Assembly (NCBI GenBank): GCA_003134045.1
Contig: PLAH01000197.1
Location: 1-64,000 of the forward strand
Direction of reading: 5' to 3'
Length of the DNA stretch: 64,000 nt
Source of the DNA: Gammaproteobacteria bacterium
Lineage (GTDB): Bacteria > Pseudomonadota > Gammaproteobacteria > Steroidobacterales > Steroidobacteraceae
Below, in pieces: positions 1 through 9,757 of this stretch; positions within the stretch are counted from its first letter, which is position 1, and every line of letters starts with the position of its first letter. Position numbers and translations under genes: made by a program. The notes under the pieces are model-generated. The model searched no databases. It saw nothing but the letters and a program-made list of their open reading frames with translations, and was not told where the DNA came from.

Positions 1-147
1 ATCCGCCTGGGGTTTGTGGTCGATTTCATTCACTTCCATTGGGATCGTGCGTACTTTCCGGCGTTCAATGTGGCGGATTCCGCGATCACCGTGGGCGCCG
101 CGTGTCTGTTGCTGGATGCACTGTTCGATTCAAGGCGGAAAACCTGA
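1..147 (+). CDS. lspA: Signal peptidase II, C-terminal end (partial)
   Basis: The window opens inside this gene; only the last 48 codons are present. The reading frame carries FNVADSAI, which holds the second catalytic aspartate of the LspA aspartyl peptidase family, followed by the hydrophobic last membrane helix. LspA is an inner-membrane enzyme that removes signal peptides from prolipoproteins. Its stop codon overlaps the ispH start (TGATG), the usual lspA-ispH arrangement in proteobacteria, so this is core chromosome and not island DNA. Confidence 0.93.
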   Translation: MRLGFVVDFIHFHWDRAYFPAFNVADSAITVGAACLLLDALFDSRRKT

Positions 148-1127
148 TGCATATTCTCTTGGCCAATCCTCGTGGATTCTGCGCCGGCGTGGATCGCGCC
201 ATCGACATCGTCGAGCGGGCGATCGACCTGTTCGGCGCCCCGATCTACGTGCGCCATGAAGTGGTCCACAACAAGTACGTGGTCGATCGACTGCGCACCA
301 TCGGTGCGGTGTTCGTCGAGGAACTGGTCGAGGTCCCCGACGGCGCGACCGTCATATTCAGCGCCCACGGCGTGTCGCGGGTGGTGCAGATGGAGGCGAA
401 GCGCCGCTCCCTGAACGTATTCGACGCCACGTGTCCGCTGGTGACCAAGGTCCACATGGAAGTCACCCGCTATGCGCGCGAGGCCCGCGAAGTGTTCCTG
501 ATCGGCCACGAGGGGCACCCGGAGGTGGAGGGCACCATCGGGCAGTTCGATACCTCCTTCGGCGGCAGCATTTACCTAGTCGAGACCGTCGAGGACGTGC
601 AGCGGGTGGTCGTGCGCAATCCAGCACACCTGGCCTTTGTGACTCAGACGACCCTGTCGGTGGACGATACGGCTTCGATCGTCGAGGCGCTGCGCACTCG
701 CTTCCCGGGGCTCAAGGCACCCGTCAAAGAGGATATCTGCTACGCCACGCAGAATCGCCAGGACGCTGTCAAAGATCTCATTGGCCACTGCGACGTGCTG
801 GTGGTGGTGGGCTCGAAATCGAGCTCCAACTCGAACCGGCTGCGTGAAATGGCCGACAAGGTCGGGATTCCTGGATTTCTGGTGGATGGGCCGGAATTCC
901 TGCACCGCGAGTGGTTCGACGGGGCGAAGACGGTGGGGGTGACTGCCGGCGCATCCGCGCCCGAAATCCTGGTCCAGGGCGTGATTGCGCAGCTGAAGGA
1001 GTGGGGCGGGGCGGTGGTGGATGAATTGAAAGGCCGGGAGGAACACGTGATCTTTGCCCTGCCGAAGACGCTGCGGGACGTCACAAAGCGGGTCGGCAGC
1101 CTTTCGTCCGATGGCTCAGCGGGTTAG
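147..1127 (+). CDS. ispH: 4-hydroxy-3-methylbut-2-enyl diphosphate reductase
   Basis: IspH catalyses the last step of the MEP isoprenoid pathway, reducing HMBPP to IPP and DMAPP with a [4Fe-4S] cluster. The 326-residue protein begins [18 protein letters not shown], placing cluster cysteine C12 where the family has it. [11 protein letters not shown] and [10 protein letters not shown] supply the other two cluster cysteines. [10 protein letters not shown] holds the catalytic Glu/His region and [12 protein letters not shown] the substrate phosphate site. Length is typical. The ATG overlaps the lspA stop, so the two are translationally coupled. It is complete and the last core gene before the insertion hot spot. 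Confidence 0.97.
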   Translation: MHILLANPRGFCAGVDRAIDIVERAIDLFGAPIYVRHEVVHNKYVVDRLRTIGAVFVEELVEVPDGATVIFSAHGVSRVVQMEAKRRSLNVFDATCPLVTKVHMEVTRYAREAREVFLIGHEGHPEVEGTIGQFDTSFGGSIYLVETVEDVQRVVVRNPAHLAFVTQTTLSVDDTASIVEALRTRFPGLKAPVKEDICYATQNRQDAVKDLIGHCDVLVVVGSKSSSNSNRLREMADKVGIPGFLVDGPEFLHREWFDGAKTVGVTAGASAPEILVQGVIAQLKEWGGAVVDELKGREEHVIFALPKTLRDVTKRVGSLSSDGSAG

Positions 1128-1151
1128 AATGCCGGCCCCTTCGGGTAGTGC

Positions 1152-1227
<76 letters not shown>

Positions 1228-1570
1228 TTTTTTAAGGCATTTGAGCGAAACTGAAGCCTGGCGTTGTCCCCCGTAAGTGCATGGTAAGTGCACCGTCATT
1301 TCGACAGCAGAATCCATTCGACGCCTGACCAGCTGGCCGAACTTCCTCTTGTAATCTCGGCAGTGGCGGCTCCAGCATTCGGAAGTGGAGCCGTCCCCCC
1401 AACCCCCACCCGCATTCGGGGTAACATCGACCGGTCACAGCCGCTTGAGTCTCCGTGAATGATGCCAAATCCCCGACGTACCGGCTGCCGGACCCTTCCG
1501 GTGCGCCCGCGCGCGAACGAGGTTTTCGTCCCTGACATTGCCCTCACAGGGCGGTGATCAATTTGCTTGT
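1228..1570 (+). other. Non-coding stretch after tRNA-Thr with integrase arm-like repeats
   Basis: No convincing gene is seen here. At 1271-1292 two copies of GTAAGTGCA sit 3 bases apart. The same doublet occurs at 9574-9594 and 28724-28745, each just beyond sequence resembling the DNA next to the tRNA 3' end. The start of this stretch (ACCATTTTTTAAGGCATTT) also recurs, with one mismatch, at about 9528. It is best read as the arm region of an inserted element left by earlier integration. Confidence 0.5.
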
Positions 1571-1900
1571 ATGGCAAGACGTAAACGGCAGCCTCGTTGC
1601 ATCGTAATAGCTGGCCCAAACGGCGCCGGCAAGACAACTTTGCCTGCCAATATCTTCCCGACGATGCGCGAGTGGTTCACTTCGTCAATGCGGATTTGAT
1701 CGCCAGCGGTTTGTCACCGCTTCAACCCGATCTCACTGCAATCGCCGCGGGCCGCCTCGTTTTGAGGGAGATCGGATGTGGTCCGGCGCTTCAAACGGGG
1801 CTGGGAAAACTTCGAACTCGTATATCGTCCCCTGGCGGATTCCTGGGCAGTGTACGAGAATTCAGATCGTACGCCGCGACTATTGGAGCGAGGACCATGA
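1571..1900 (+). pseudogene. Zeta-toxin-like P-loop kinase, frameshifted and internally deleted
   Basis: From ATG 1571 the frame reads MARRKRQPRCIVIAGPNGAGKTT, a Walker A motif typical of zeta-toxin-like kinases, then soon hits a stop. A shifted frame continues with NADLIASGLSPLQPD, the conserved segment after the P-loop. From about 1781 the original frame returns with RRFKRGWENFELVYRPLADSW and a C-terminal YENSDRTP segment, the family's usual ending. The middle of the protein is missing. The TGA stop overlaps the ATG of the next small gene, the normal coupling in this gene pair. The gene is clearly inactive. Confidence 0.75.
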
Positions 1901-2055
1901 AAGCGAAAGGGTCAACCAAGAAACCTGAACACTTTGCGACGGGTGTTGGTCGCGCCTTACGTCGCGCCGCCAAGGACGCGCAGAAAGTCGCGCGCATGTA
2001 TGGCACGCCGCTGTACGTTTGGCAAAACGGCAAGGTCGTCGCGAAGAAGCCGTAG
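1897..2055 (+). CDS. Small basic protein, partner of zeta-like toxin
   Basis: A 52-residue basic protein whose ATG overlaps the stop of the broken zeta-like gene (ATGA). It ends MYGTPLYVWQNGKVVAKKP. A second, frameshifted homologue lies at 18924-19081, again directly after a zeta-like C-terminal remnant, with the ending MHGTPIYIVEDGKIVAKRP. The repeated pairing suggests a toxin-antitoxin partner or accessory protein, but I know no named family for it. It is intact here although the toxin is dead. Confidence 0.5.
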   Translation: MKAKGSTKKPEHFATGVGRALRRAAKDAQKVARMYGTPLYVWQNGKVVAKKP

Positions 2056-2144
2056 GCGCCAGGTTTGTCAGACTAGCGTGCCGACACTCGGGCGCGCCTA
2101 AGAGCGCGGGTTCCAAGAACGACTATTTACCCTGAGGTCATGCC

Positions 2145-3428
2145 ATGCATCGATGCTACTTCACCGTGCTAATGGGACTGATGTGTCTGGCCGCGGCCCA
2201 CACCACGTACGCCACCGGCGCGACGGCGCCGCCGCCAGCCACTGAATTGCTGCGGGAGCTGGTGGAGATCAACAGCACGCACGCGCACGGCTCCACCGAA
2301 GCGGCCAAGGCCCTGGCCGAGCACTTTCTCGCTGCTGGCTTTACGGCGCAGGATGTCGCGTTCCTGGCGCCGGCCGATCATCCGACCAAGGGCAATCTCG
2401 TCGTGCGCCTCCGCGGTCGCGGGCAGCGTCGTCCGGTTCTGTATATCGGTCATCTCGACGTCGTCGAGGCCAAGCGGGAGGACTGGAATTACGATCCGTT
2501 CAAGTTGACGGAGCATGACGGCTGGCTGTACGGCCGTGGGGTCATCGACATGAAGGGCCAGGACGTAGCCATGGCGGTCGCCCTGATGCGTCTGAAACGC
2601 GAGGGATTCCAGCCGGAGCGCGACTTGATCGTGGCGCTCACTGCTGACGAAGAGGCGGGGGACGACGCCAATGGAGTCAGCTGGCTGCTGGCAACGCATC
2701 GAGATCTCATCGATGCGCAGATCGTGATCAATCCCGACGGCGGACAATCCGATCTACCGGCTGGCCACGGCGCTAACGCGCCTTTCGCAGTATCGCTTTC
2801 CGGTTCATTTGACCGAGACGACCAAGCAGTACTTTGAGCGCCGCGCCGAACTGGAAAGTGGGAAGACGCAGGCAGACATGCGCGCGGTGGGAAGGGGGGC
2901 GCTGATCCGGCAGCCGTGGAGCGCTTGTCAGCCGTCGTCGAGACGAACATCATGCTGCGCACCACCTGCACGGCAACGCAGATCGAAGGAGGCCACGCCG
3001 AGAACGCCCTGCCGCAGCGCGCCCGAGCCACCTTGCAGTGTCGAGTCATCCCGGGAGAGTCGGCGGACTCGGTTCAAGCAGAGCTGCAGGCCGTGCTGGC
3101 CGACCCACTCGTCAAATTCAGCACGATCACGCCTGCGACCCCCAGTCCGGAATCACCTCTGGCCCCGTTTCTATTGCGCGAGGTCGAGAGCGTGGTACAC
3201 GGCCTCTGGCCCCACGTCATCGTCCTGCCGGAGATGTCCCCGGGCGCGAGCGACAGCCGCTACACGCGAGCGTTGGGCATGCCCAGTTACGGGATCGACG
3301 CCACGTTCGATGACTTGGACGACGGTCGCGCACATAGACGGGACGAGCGGATCGGAGTACAGGCCTTTGAACAGGACGTCGAGTTCACTTACCGATTGAT
3401 GAAGGTGCTCGCCCGAGGCTCCCATTAG
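2145..3428 (+). pseudogene. M20-family metallopeptidase, disrupted
   Basis: The first 200 residues are a good periplasmic M20 peptidase. A signal peptide (MHRCYFTVLMGLMCLAAAHTTYA) is followed by YIGHLDVV with a metal-binding His, GRGVIDMKGQD with the bridging Asp, and ALTADEEAGDD with the catalytic Glu pair. After NPDGGQSDL the frame is lost. A second frame resumes at about 2765 (LATALTRLSQYRFPVHLTET) and a third from about 2916 carries the C-terminal half to DDGRAHRRDER, which contains the last metal His. Part of the dimerisation region is deleted and there are at least two frameshifts, so no active enzyme is expected. Confidence 0.8.
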
Positions 3429-3514
3429 CGGCCGCTGATGTCGCAGCGTTTGGCATTGGGTCGCCGGGTATGGGTGGATATACCTGAACGCACTATTTAT
3501 CCATGGGCGATGCC

Positions 3515-3710
3515 ATGCAGGTTTCAAAGTAGGGCAATAGCCTCGCGGTCCGACTTCCCGCGGCAGTGGTGGATGCGCTCGGATTGAAGGAAGGCGATCA
3601 GATCGAAATCCAAGTGGCGGGCAAACGATCATTCGACGTGACCAAGGCACCCGGCGCACGCGAGTTGCTGGCACGCTTGCGAAATTTTTGCGCAACACTA
3701 CTCGCCCCAC
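3515..3710 (+). pseudogene. AbrB/VapB-type antitoxin, nonsense copy
   Basis: This matches the intact antitoxin at 9758-9991 nearly base for base up to about 3700, including upstream DNA from about 3434. The sixth codon is TAG (3530-3532) where the intact copy has TGG, so MQVSKWGNS becomes MQVSK-stop. Sequence diverges after the ARLR segment and no toxin follows. It is one arm of a direct duplication of about 270 bp whose other arm is at about 9672-9945. Confidence 0.8.
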
Positions 3711-3726
3711 CAGTTTCAATTACTGA

Positions 3727-3827
3727 CAGCATTGCGTGACAAAAACGGTCCGGAACGCGTTTTTACTCGTTTTGCCAATTTCTGGCGGCGAGAGGCTAAG
3801 TATCGGAATTTACCAATGTAATGCGAC
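3727..3827 (+). repeat. 101-bp inverted repeat, left copy
   Basis: The reverse complement of 9205-9305 aligns over 101 bp with roughly ten mismatches. The pair encloses the TonB-receptor module (3922-8920) in opposite orientations. The right copy runs into a serine-recombinase-like reading frame, so both may be the edge of one recombinase-carrying element. Confidence 0.8.
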
Positions 3828-3921
3828 ATCTGCGGCGTTCGGCTCCAAAGTTGCGCGCAGCAGGGTGGCGACCGCGACAGCCACGCGCTCCAGGACCCGT
3901 AACGGCGAACCCCTGTGTCGC

Positions 3922-6243
3922 TCAAAAGCGAGTACTTAGAACAACGCCATACGTTCGCGGATCGGAGAGCGTCACCGTCGACGTGACCGGCCCCGGGGGC
4001 TCGCCGGCGAGGCCGGGGCCGGGGGTCTTGTAGCGAATGTTCGAGACATTACGCACGTAGCCAGTCACTGAAAACTTTCCGCCGACCGAGGCCCAGGTCG
4101 CGTTAAGATCACCGATCCATGCACTCTCGGTCCGGATGTACGGAAAATACGATGGACCACCGCCGGGCGGATTCAGCTGCAACGATGTGATTGATCCGAA
4201 ATCGTACGGCGAGTGCCAGCGGGCATCGCCGTGCAGCGTGAGCGTCGAGCTGCCCGGCAGCGGTACGGTGTGGTCGTAGGAGACATCGGCCGTGAATGGA
4301 GCGACCCCGGGGATTTTGTCGCGCGCGTAGAAGCGTCCGAACGTGATAGGTCCCGCGACGGGGTCCGTGTAGATCTCGGTGCCGTTTTTGTCGACGTAGT
4401 AGGAGTTCGTGTAGCCGAGATTGACGCCGACGCGATCGTGAGACGTGAACTGGTAGAGCACTTCCAGCTCAGCGCCGTCAACCTCCACCGGAGAGGCGAT
4501 CGTGGCGAACGTCGGAGCAAACGGATTCTGCGGTGTGATGTTGACGCCGGCCGTCTGGAAGCCGTCATATTTGGCGTAATAGATCGCGCCGTTGACCTGC
4601 AGAGTGTCGTTCAGAAAGCGATTCTTGGATCCGATCTCGTAGGACGTCAGTGTCTCAGCCTTCAACTCGAGCACGACAGGATTACCGGTGACGCCCGTCG
4701 AGGCGGTTACGTCTCCCGGTGAAACCCCCGTCGTGACCGAGGCATAGAGCATGTTCTGCGCCGTCACGTCGTGCTCGAGCCGGGCTTTGTAGGTGAGATT
4801 GCTGAAGCGCCGAACGCCGGCTTCGCCGTTCAACGACTGCGTGACTCCGGTGATCGAGGTGTAGTCCTGATCGACCCCGACCCGGGTGTGGTCATAGCGC
4901 ACGCCTCCGGTCAAACGCCAGGAGTCCGCGACAGGGTACGTGGCCTCGGAGAATGCGCTGTAAGTCTGCGTGGCCTTCTCCCGCGTCACCGAGTCGAACA
5001 GCACCATGCCGCTCGGATAGTTTTTGTTCAGGTCGCTGTTGGACAGATTGTTGTTGTAGTAGAACGCTCCCACCTGCCAGGTGAGCTTGGACCCGGGATT
5101 GGATGCCAGGCGCAGCTCATGCGTCTGGAAAGTGTCATGGGGCGTATCGATCGTCTGGTCGAAGTTGAGGAAGGTGCTGCGGGCGCTCGCCAGCGCGTGC
5201 GACGTCCAGGTGCGATAAGCGGGTTGATAGGTCAGTGTCGCATTACCCAGGTCCCAATTGAGCTCCGCCCAGTATTGGCGATAGTCGTTGCCGCCCGGTG
5301 AAGCCGGGGTCCCCGGTGAAAACGGTGTCCCCGGTGGAACCGGTGAACAAAATGTTTTATTGTCGAAGCAGTAGACGTTCGGCGCAGTCTGAGTGATGGT
5401 TACGCCTCCGGTATGCGTGTCGTTATTCTGCAATGCGGCGCCAAGCAGAATCGACAGCTGCTCGTTGGGCTTGTAAAGCAGCTTCACTTTGCCGTCGGTG
5501 GTCGTCACTTGCCCACCGACTGCTGAGTCATACCCGTTGTGCTCGTAGCGGTTGCCGGCGACGCGGATTCCCAAGACATCATCAACGAGAGGGACGTTCA
5601 CCGCGGCCGTGTAGTGCTGCAAATCATAGTTGCCGAATTCCACCGCCGCATTGCCTCCAAGGCGGCTCAGGTCGGGATTGGCCGTGTGAATGGCCACGAG
5701 ACCCGAGGTGGCGCTGCGCCCGTAGAGCGTTCCCTGCGGACCGCGCAGAACCTCGACGCGGTCGATGTCGTAGCCTCCGCCCACTCCTTCGTATACCCCG
5801 TCGACATACACCGCTGCCGACGCCGCAACGGAGGTGACACTTCCGCCGGCGCCAGAATTCGACGGAACGCCGCGGATCGTAATCCCGGAGCCGATGTTAT
5901 CCGTTCCACTCCCGAATGAAGCGCCCGTATTGCTCGCGGCTCCGCCCGACACGCCCGGAATGTCTTCGAGAATCTGCCCGAGCAAGAAACGGCCTTGACT
6001 TTGCAAGTCCGCACCCTCGCGTACGCTCATCGAGAGAGCCGTCTTCTGCACATCGCTGACGCGGCGCTCGGCCGTGACAATGATTTCTACGAGTGCATCT
6101 GATTGCCCTTGAGTTGCCGCCGCGCTCGCAGCGGCCGGTTCCGCATGAGCCGGACCGGTCATCACCGCCAAATTCAACGAGCCGGCCACAGCCATCGCAG
6201 TCAAGTGACGGAAACCGCCACCGGTATACCTGTTTTTCATCAC
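3922..6243 (-). CDS. TonB-dependent outer-membrane receptor
   Basis: A 773-residue outer-membrane receptor. The N-terminus (MMKNRYTGGGFRHLTAMAVAGSLNLAVMTG...AHA) is a signal peptide. DALVEIIVTAERR is a TonB-box region, and residues about 50-200 form the plug, with IRGVPS and DRVEVLRGPQGTLYGRSATSG. The rest is a 22-strand-type beta barrel ending in SDPRTYGVVLSTRF, with the terminal Phe needed for outer-membrane assembly. The sphingomonad-style plug suggests uptake of an organic substrate rather than a classic siderophore, but the ligand is unknown. It lies upstream of three smaller secreted-protein genes facing the same way. It is intact, unlike its relic at 8663-8920. Confidence 0.93.
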   Translation of the reverse strand: MMKNRYTGGGFRHLTAMAVAGSLNLAVMTGPAHAEPAAASAAATQGQSDALVEIIVTAERRVSDVQKTALSMSVREGADLQSQGRFLLGQILEDIPGVSGGAASNTGASFGSGTDNIGSGITIRGVPSNSGAGGSVTSVAASAAVYVDGVYEGVGGGYDIDRVEVLRGPQGTLYGRSATSGLVAIHTANPDLSRLGGNAAVEFGNYDLQHYTAAVNVPLVDDVLGIRVAGNRYEHNGYDSAVGGQVTTTDGKVKLLYKPNEQLSILLGAALQNNDTHTGGVTITQTAPNVYCFDNKTFCSPVPPGTPFSPGTPASPGGNDYRQYWAELNWDLGNATLTYQPAYRTWTSHALASARSTFLNFDQTIDTPHDTFQTHELRLASNPGSKLTWQVGAFYYNNNLSNSDLNKNYPSGMVLFDSVTREKATQTYSAFSEATYPVADSWRLTGGVRYDHTRVGVDQDYTSITGVTQSLNGEAGVRRFSNLTYKARLEHDVTAQNMLYASVTTGVSPGDVTASTGVTGNPVVLELKAETLTSYEIGSKNRFLNDTLQVNGAIYYAKYDGFQTAGVNITPQNPFAPTFATIASPVEVDGAELEVLYQFTSHDRVGVNLGYTNSYYVDKNGTEIYTDPVAGPITFGRFYARDKIPGVAPFTADVSYDHTVPLPGSSTLTLHGDARWHSPYDFGSITSLQLNPPGGGPSYFPYIRTESAWIGDLNATWASVGGKFSVTGYVRNVSNIRYKTPGPGLAGEPPGPVTSTVTLSDPRTYGVVLSTRF

Positions 6244-6358
6244 TCATCCCCCCTTGAAGAATTCTAATCAACTATTTCTACGAATAGTGTTTTCGCCAGA
6301 AGCTCCCTTCTTGCGCACCGAACAGTCTCCGCCGTGGACGCCCTGTTTTGAGGTCTCG

Positions 6359-7285
6359 TCAGTCCTGCGGCTCGGGCACCAGGCTCGGATCGACCCCATC
6401 CTTCGCGCCGGTCTGCAGCTCGCAATTGTACTCGTGGAATAGCGTCATGTCCGGACGCCATGAATAGTCGCGCATCCACGACCACGGGTGTGTGTAGTAC
6501 GTCGGATCGTCGAGCGTGAATTCGACCTCCAGGAACCAGTGGTCGCTCTTCACCTTGCGGATACGCATCGTGAGCTTCGCATTCTTGGAGGTCGGCGTAC
6601 CGTCGACATCAAGCCAGAGCCCGTCCTTGAAGCCGGTCGTCTCCACCACCAGCGTATCGCCGTCCCAGTGTCCGACAGAGCTGCCCATGTAGGCCGCCGG
6701 CAGCGCCTTTGCCGGATCCATGATGACCTGCATGAGTCCGTGATACTCCTCAAACGCGAAATCCAATCTGTCCTTCGACTGGAAGATGTGGAACGGCATG
6801 TTCAAATCCATCTGCCACGGCTGGCCCATCGGAATGCAAAGCGCCGACGCGTTGATGAACGGTGTGCCGGTCTTGAGCGATTTGACACGACGCTGCTGCA
6901 CCTTGAGACCGGCGTCGGTGAATGGCGCTTTGTTGCCGAACATGTCGGTCGTGATCTGAAACTGCAGCAACGCTTCGTGGTACCACGTACCATCGAAATT
7001 GCGCGGATCGGGTGAAGGCTGCGGCGCATCGGCAGGCAGCGGCGGTATGGCAAGCAGACTGGCTGCAGCTTCTGCGCTAGGGGGGCCGCCTGCGCCAGGA
7101 GGACCGCCACCCGGCGGTCCAAAGGGTCCGCCCGCTGGGCCACCGGGTGGCAGGCCTCCATTGGCAGACGGTCCCGCCGTGCCGGGAGGAGGGCCGCCGG
7201 GCGGCTGCGCAAACGCCGCGCCCGCGTAGACGATGAGCGCGAGGACAGCGGCACTCGTCCAGATGCTCTTGATTTCCGAATTCAT
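6359..7285 (-). CDS. Secreted Pro/Gly-rich hypothetical protein
   Basis: 308 residues with a signal peptide ending in AAFAQ. A collagen-like low-complexity tract of Pro and Gly follows, at about residues 27-70. The remainder is a conserved domain containing GHWDGDTLVVETTGF, also seen in the next gene (GHWEGDTLVVATEGF), so the two are distant paralogues. Such proteins often accompany TonB receptors and DUF6152 proteins in environmental proteobacteria; no biochemical role is known to me. It is transcribed ahead of the TonB receptor. Confidence 0.8.
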   Translation of the reverse strand: MNSEIKSIWTSAAVLALIVYAGAAFAQPPGGPPPGTAGPSANGGLPPGGPAGGPFGPPGGGPPGAGGPPSAEAAASLLAIPPLPADAPQPSPDPRNFDGTWYHEALLQFQITTDMFGNKAPFTDAGLKVQQRRVKSLKTGTPFINASALCIPMGQPWQMDLNMPFHIFQSKDRLDFAFEEYHGLMQVIMDPAKALPAAYMGSSVGHWDGDTLVVETTGFKDGLWLDVDGTPTSKNAKLTMRIRKVKSDHWFLEVEFTLDDPTYYTHPWSWMRDYSWRPDMTLFHEYNCELQTGAKDGVDPSLVPEPQD

Positions 7286-7318
7286 GGCTCAGTGCCTTCT
7301 GGTTGTGCGTTGGAGGAG

Positions 7319-8080
7319 TTAAGGCTTCACAGCAGCGCCCTCGGCGGTGCGCGTAACGAGGCAGACGTTCTCCGGAAATGGGTCATCCGGTTGGCGCTGA
7401 TAGGTCACGACCGTCCGCCAAGGTCGCGTGAAGTACCTCGGATCCTCGATGGTGATGCGATCCTCGAGTGTATTCGCGCCTTTGAGTCGGATGCGCTCGG
7501 TCGTCTTGAGGTCATAGCCGTGCGGCACGAGATTGTCGATCAGCGTGTTGTTCTGGAAACCCTCCGTCGCTACCACCAGAGTATCGCCCTCCCAGTGCCC
7601 CTTGGAGATGGGCACGGCCCTGCCGACGATCGCGTCGTCCGCGCCGAAGAGGGAATCAGCCGCGACTCTGCGCTGCGGCTGAATCAGGCTGCCCATGTCC
7701 ACTTCCCGCGCCAAGCGATTCCACTCGAACTGAAAGCCGATCCATCCTGGTCGCTGCCAGATGCGGAAACGCTCCGGAGTGAGCATCAACCGGGGCAGTC
7801 CCGGCGATGCGCAACGCGCCGTGGCATAGTCGTATTCTTCGTAAGCGCGCTTGGCGAGGTTGTCTTTGTTCTGCGCGTAGCGCTTGCGGCCGATATCCGT
7901 GAACGGAATCGATCCGCCTTCCGGCCTGAAGGCTAACTGTGGAGCGCTGATCTTCCACGTACCTTCCAGATTGACTGAATCGGCTGCCGGCGCGCGCGCC
8001 GGCAGCACGGCGGCAGCCATTGCCAGGCACAAAGCCCAGCCGATCGAACTCGGGCTTCGCGCAGCCCTCGTGATTTTCAT
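7319..8080 (-). CDS. Secreted hypothetical protein, GHWxGDTLVV family
   Basis: 253 residues beginning MKITRAARSPSSIG, with a signal peptide ending near LPARAPAAD. The start at 8080 is chosen over longer options because AGGAG lies about 8 bases upstream. The domain has GTWKISAPQ near the start and GHWEGDTLVVATEGFQNNT in the second half, as in the neighbour at 6359-7285. Nineteen bases separate it from the upstream DUF6152 gene, so they form one operon. Function unknown. Confidence 0.82.
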   Translation of the reverse strand: MKITRAARSPSSIGWALCLAMAAAVLPARAPAADSVNLEGTWKISAPQLAFRPEGGSIPFTDIGRKRYAQNKDNLAKRAYEEYDYATARCASPGLPRLMLTPERFRIWQRPGWIGFQFEWNRLAREVDMGSLIQPQRRVAADSLFGADDAIVGRAVPISKGHWEGDTLVVATEGFQNNTLIDNLVPHGYDLKTTERIRLKGANTLEDRITIEDPRYFTRPWRTVVTYQRQPDDPFPENVCLVTRTAEGAAVKP

Positions 8081-8099
8081 TCGCTTTGGCTCCTGGTGA

Positions 8100-8540
8100 C
8101 TACTTGGCTGTCTCGGCTTGTTTGAGGACATCGCTGGGTGTGAGGCCGGGTGCGAATTCGACATCCTTGAACACGCGTCCATTCGGAAACTTCACGCTTG
8201 CCAACATGCCGCCGAGATGGCCGCTCAACGCGGGGTGCCAGCTGATTTCCATTTTGTCGCCAATCTGGAAATCCTTTGGCATGAAGCCTTGCTTGACGAA
8301 CATCGCCGGACTGCCGCTGGCCACCGTCATGTCTTCGGGCTTGCCATCCGGACCCTTGATCGTGAACACCGCCGCTGAATGCGGCGCGCTCCAACGGAAT
8401 TCCTTAAGGGTCGCCTGTGCGGAAAGGGTCTTAGACAAATCATACCCGGCAGCGGAATGATGGGCCCAGACCGGCGCGGTTATCGCCATGGCCAGCATCG
8501 ACCATACAAACCGCTCTGGGCGTACTGCGCGCTTGTGCAT
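8100..8540 (-). CDS. DUF6152-like secreted protein
   Basis: 146 residues starting MHKRAVRPERF, with GAGGAAA 8 bases upstream; an ATG 15 bases earlier is also possible. A signal peptide ends VWAHHSAA, and the mature protein begins with the HHS motif of the DUF6152 family. EFRWSAPHS and a Gly-rich GHLGG segment follow. It is first in a four-gene minus-strand set with the two GHWxGDTLVV proteins and the TonB receptor. No function is established; the co-location suggests an envelope accessory role in substrate capture. Confidence 0.75.
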   Translation of the reverse strand: MHKRAVRPERFVWSMLAMAITAPVWAHHSAAGYDLSKTLSAQATLKEFRWSAPHSAAVFTIKGPDGKPEDMTVASGSPAMFVKQGFMPKDFQIGDKMEISWHPALSGHLGGMLASVKFPNGRVFKDVEFAPGLTPSDVLKQAETAK

Positions 8541-8662
8541 ACTCGATTTCCTCATGAGGTGGAATGGCAAATAAGGAGAGACGACTCTTCGCTCGTTCGA
8601 ACAATCACCACTTCGGCGACTGGAAATAAACTGCGGCAATGAAGCCGTAGAAGGTGCGCCGG

Positions 8663-8920
8663 TCATTGCTGCCCTGTCTCAGGTGTGACCGGCGGCGACG
8701 TTGCCGGGATGGACGTTATGTAGCGACTGTCCTCCTCGTTACGAACGTAGGCCGTTAGCGTGTGGTGGTTGCGCGGCGAAGCCCGCGTCGCGCTCGTTTG
8801 CGCATGAGCCGGACCGGCCATTAACGCCAAATTCAATGTGCCCGCCGGGGCGAACACTGTCATGTGACGGAAACCGCCACCGGTGAACGTGCTCTTCAGC
8901 GCGAATCCCCCCCCGTCCAC
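8663..8920 (-). pseudogene. TonB-receptor relic (N- and C-terminal ends fused)
   Basis: The frame starts with FTGGGFRHMTVFAPAGTLNL and AHAQTSAT, very close to the signal peptide of the intact receptor at 3922-6243. After RASPRN it jumps to HTLTAYVRNEEDSRYITS, which matches that receptor's last beta strands (FSVTGYVRNVSNIRY). Almost the whole barrel has been deleted in frame. It sits upstream of the DUF6152 gene and shows there was once a second receptor here. Confidence 0.75.
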
Positions 8921-9204
8921 GAAAACTCCTGTTCTACTTCCAACGATCGGTACATTCGCCAGAAGCTCTTCTTATCCTGGGCAGCGCCGAGATTCGCCCA
9001 TCTGCCTGATCGTCTCCCGAAACGTAGGGGCCGCTCGTGCAAGGTAATCTTTCGCTGAACGATCCTGAGCTACTATGGCGCCGAGGAGTCGTCGGGACCA
9101 ATGCTTAGTTCGATGTGTCCCATATTGGAATGATATGGGTCTGCGCCCGATGTGGAATACCTCTATTGCTGTCATTTTTCCCATGGTGGATGTCTCGCAC
9201 GAAC

Positions 9205-9305
9205 GTCGAATTTCATTTGTAAATTCCGCTACTTAGCCTCTCGCCGCCAGAAATTGGCAAAACGAGTAGAATCGCGTTCTGGGCCGTTTTTGTCACGCAA
9301 TGCTG
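9205..9305 (-). repeat. 101-bp inverted repeat, right copy
   Basis: Reverse complement of 3727-3827 with roughly ten differences. Its end runs directly into the serine-recombinase-like frame that starts at 9300. Confidence 0.8.
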
Positions 9306-9560
9306 AATGAGTTTGAGCTCGGTGTGATCCGAGCCCGCATGCTCGACGCCAAGCACGGCAAAGCCTTGCGCGGTGATCTGCGCATTCGCGTTCCAATCGG
9401 TTATAGCTGGCATCGAAAGATTGGACTCGGACTCGACCCGAACCTGCGCGTGCAGGAGCCGGTCCGCGTCGTGTTCGCGCGGCCAACTGGGCAGCGCTCG
9501 GCAGGAGCTGATCTCGCTCACCGCGCACCATTTTTTGAGGCATTTCAGCGATCGCCTGGC
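9300..9560 (+). pseudogene. Serine recombinase fragment
   Basis: ATG 9300 opens a frame with MLNEFELGVIRARM, then KALRGDLRIRVPIGYSW and LDPNLRVQEPVRVVF. This order (SEFE..VIRARM, RGEL....PIGY, DPD.RVQ....VF) is that of the region after the catalytic domain in resolvase/invertase-type serine recombinases. A frameshift at about 9490 leads to QLGSARQELISL, the next expected segment. The catalytic N-terminus and DNA-binding C-terminus are absent. It is a relic of a mobile element. Confidence 0.6.
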
Positions 9561-9595
9561 TTTCTCCGGATAGCCGTAAGTGCACGATAAGTGCA
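9526..9595 (+). repeat. Copy of the DNA bordering tRNA-Thr (att-flank relic)
   Basis: GCACCATTTTTTGAGGCATTT matches the tRNA 3' end and its downstream border (1222-1242) with one mismatch. The doublet GTAAGTGCA/ATAAGTGCA follows at 9577-9594, as at 1273-1292. The tRNA part itself is missing apart from GCACCA. It reads as a truncated attachment site. Confidence 0.6.
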
Positions 9596-9757
9596 CCTGT
9601 TCTCGATGTGGATCCGCGCAGATAAGTCACTGCACTCTGTGCATGCTGAGTAACGCAATCATTCAATGAGCGCGCTGATGTCGATGGCGAAGGGGTTTGC
9701 TTCGACCGACATGAGTGGATATACTTTAGCTCCGTGTATATCTATGAGTACGGTGCC

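Noticed and set aside
6999-7229. Plus-strand Gly/Pro-rich frame
   Set aside because: It is the antisense of the Pro/Gly-rich tract of the minus-strand gene at 6359-7285.
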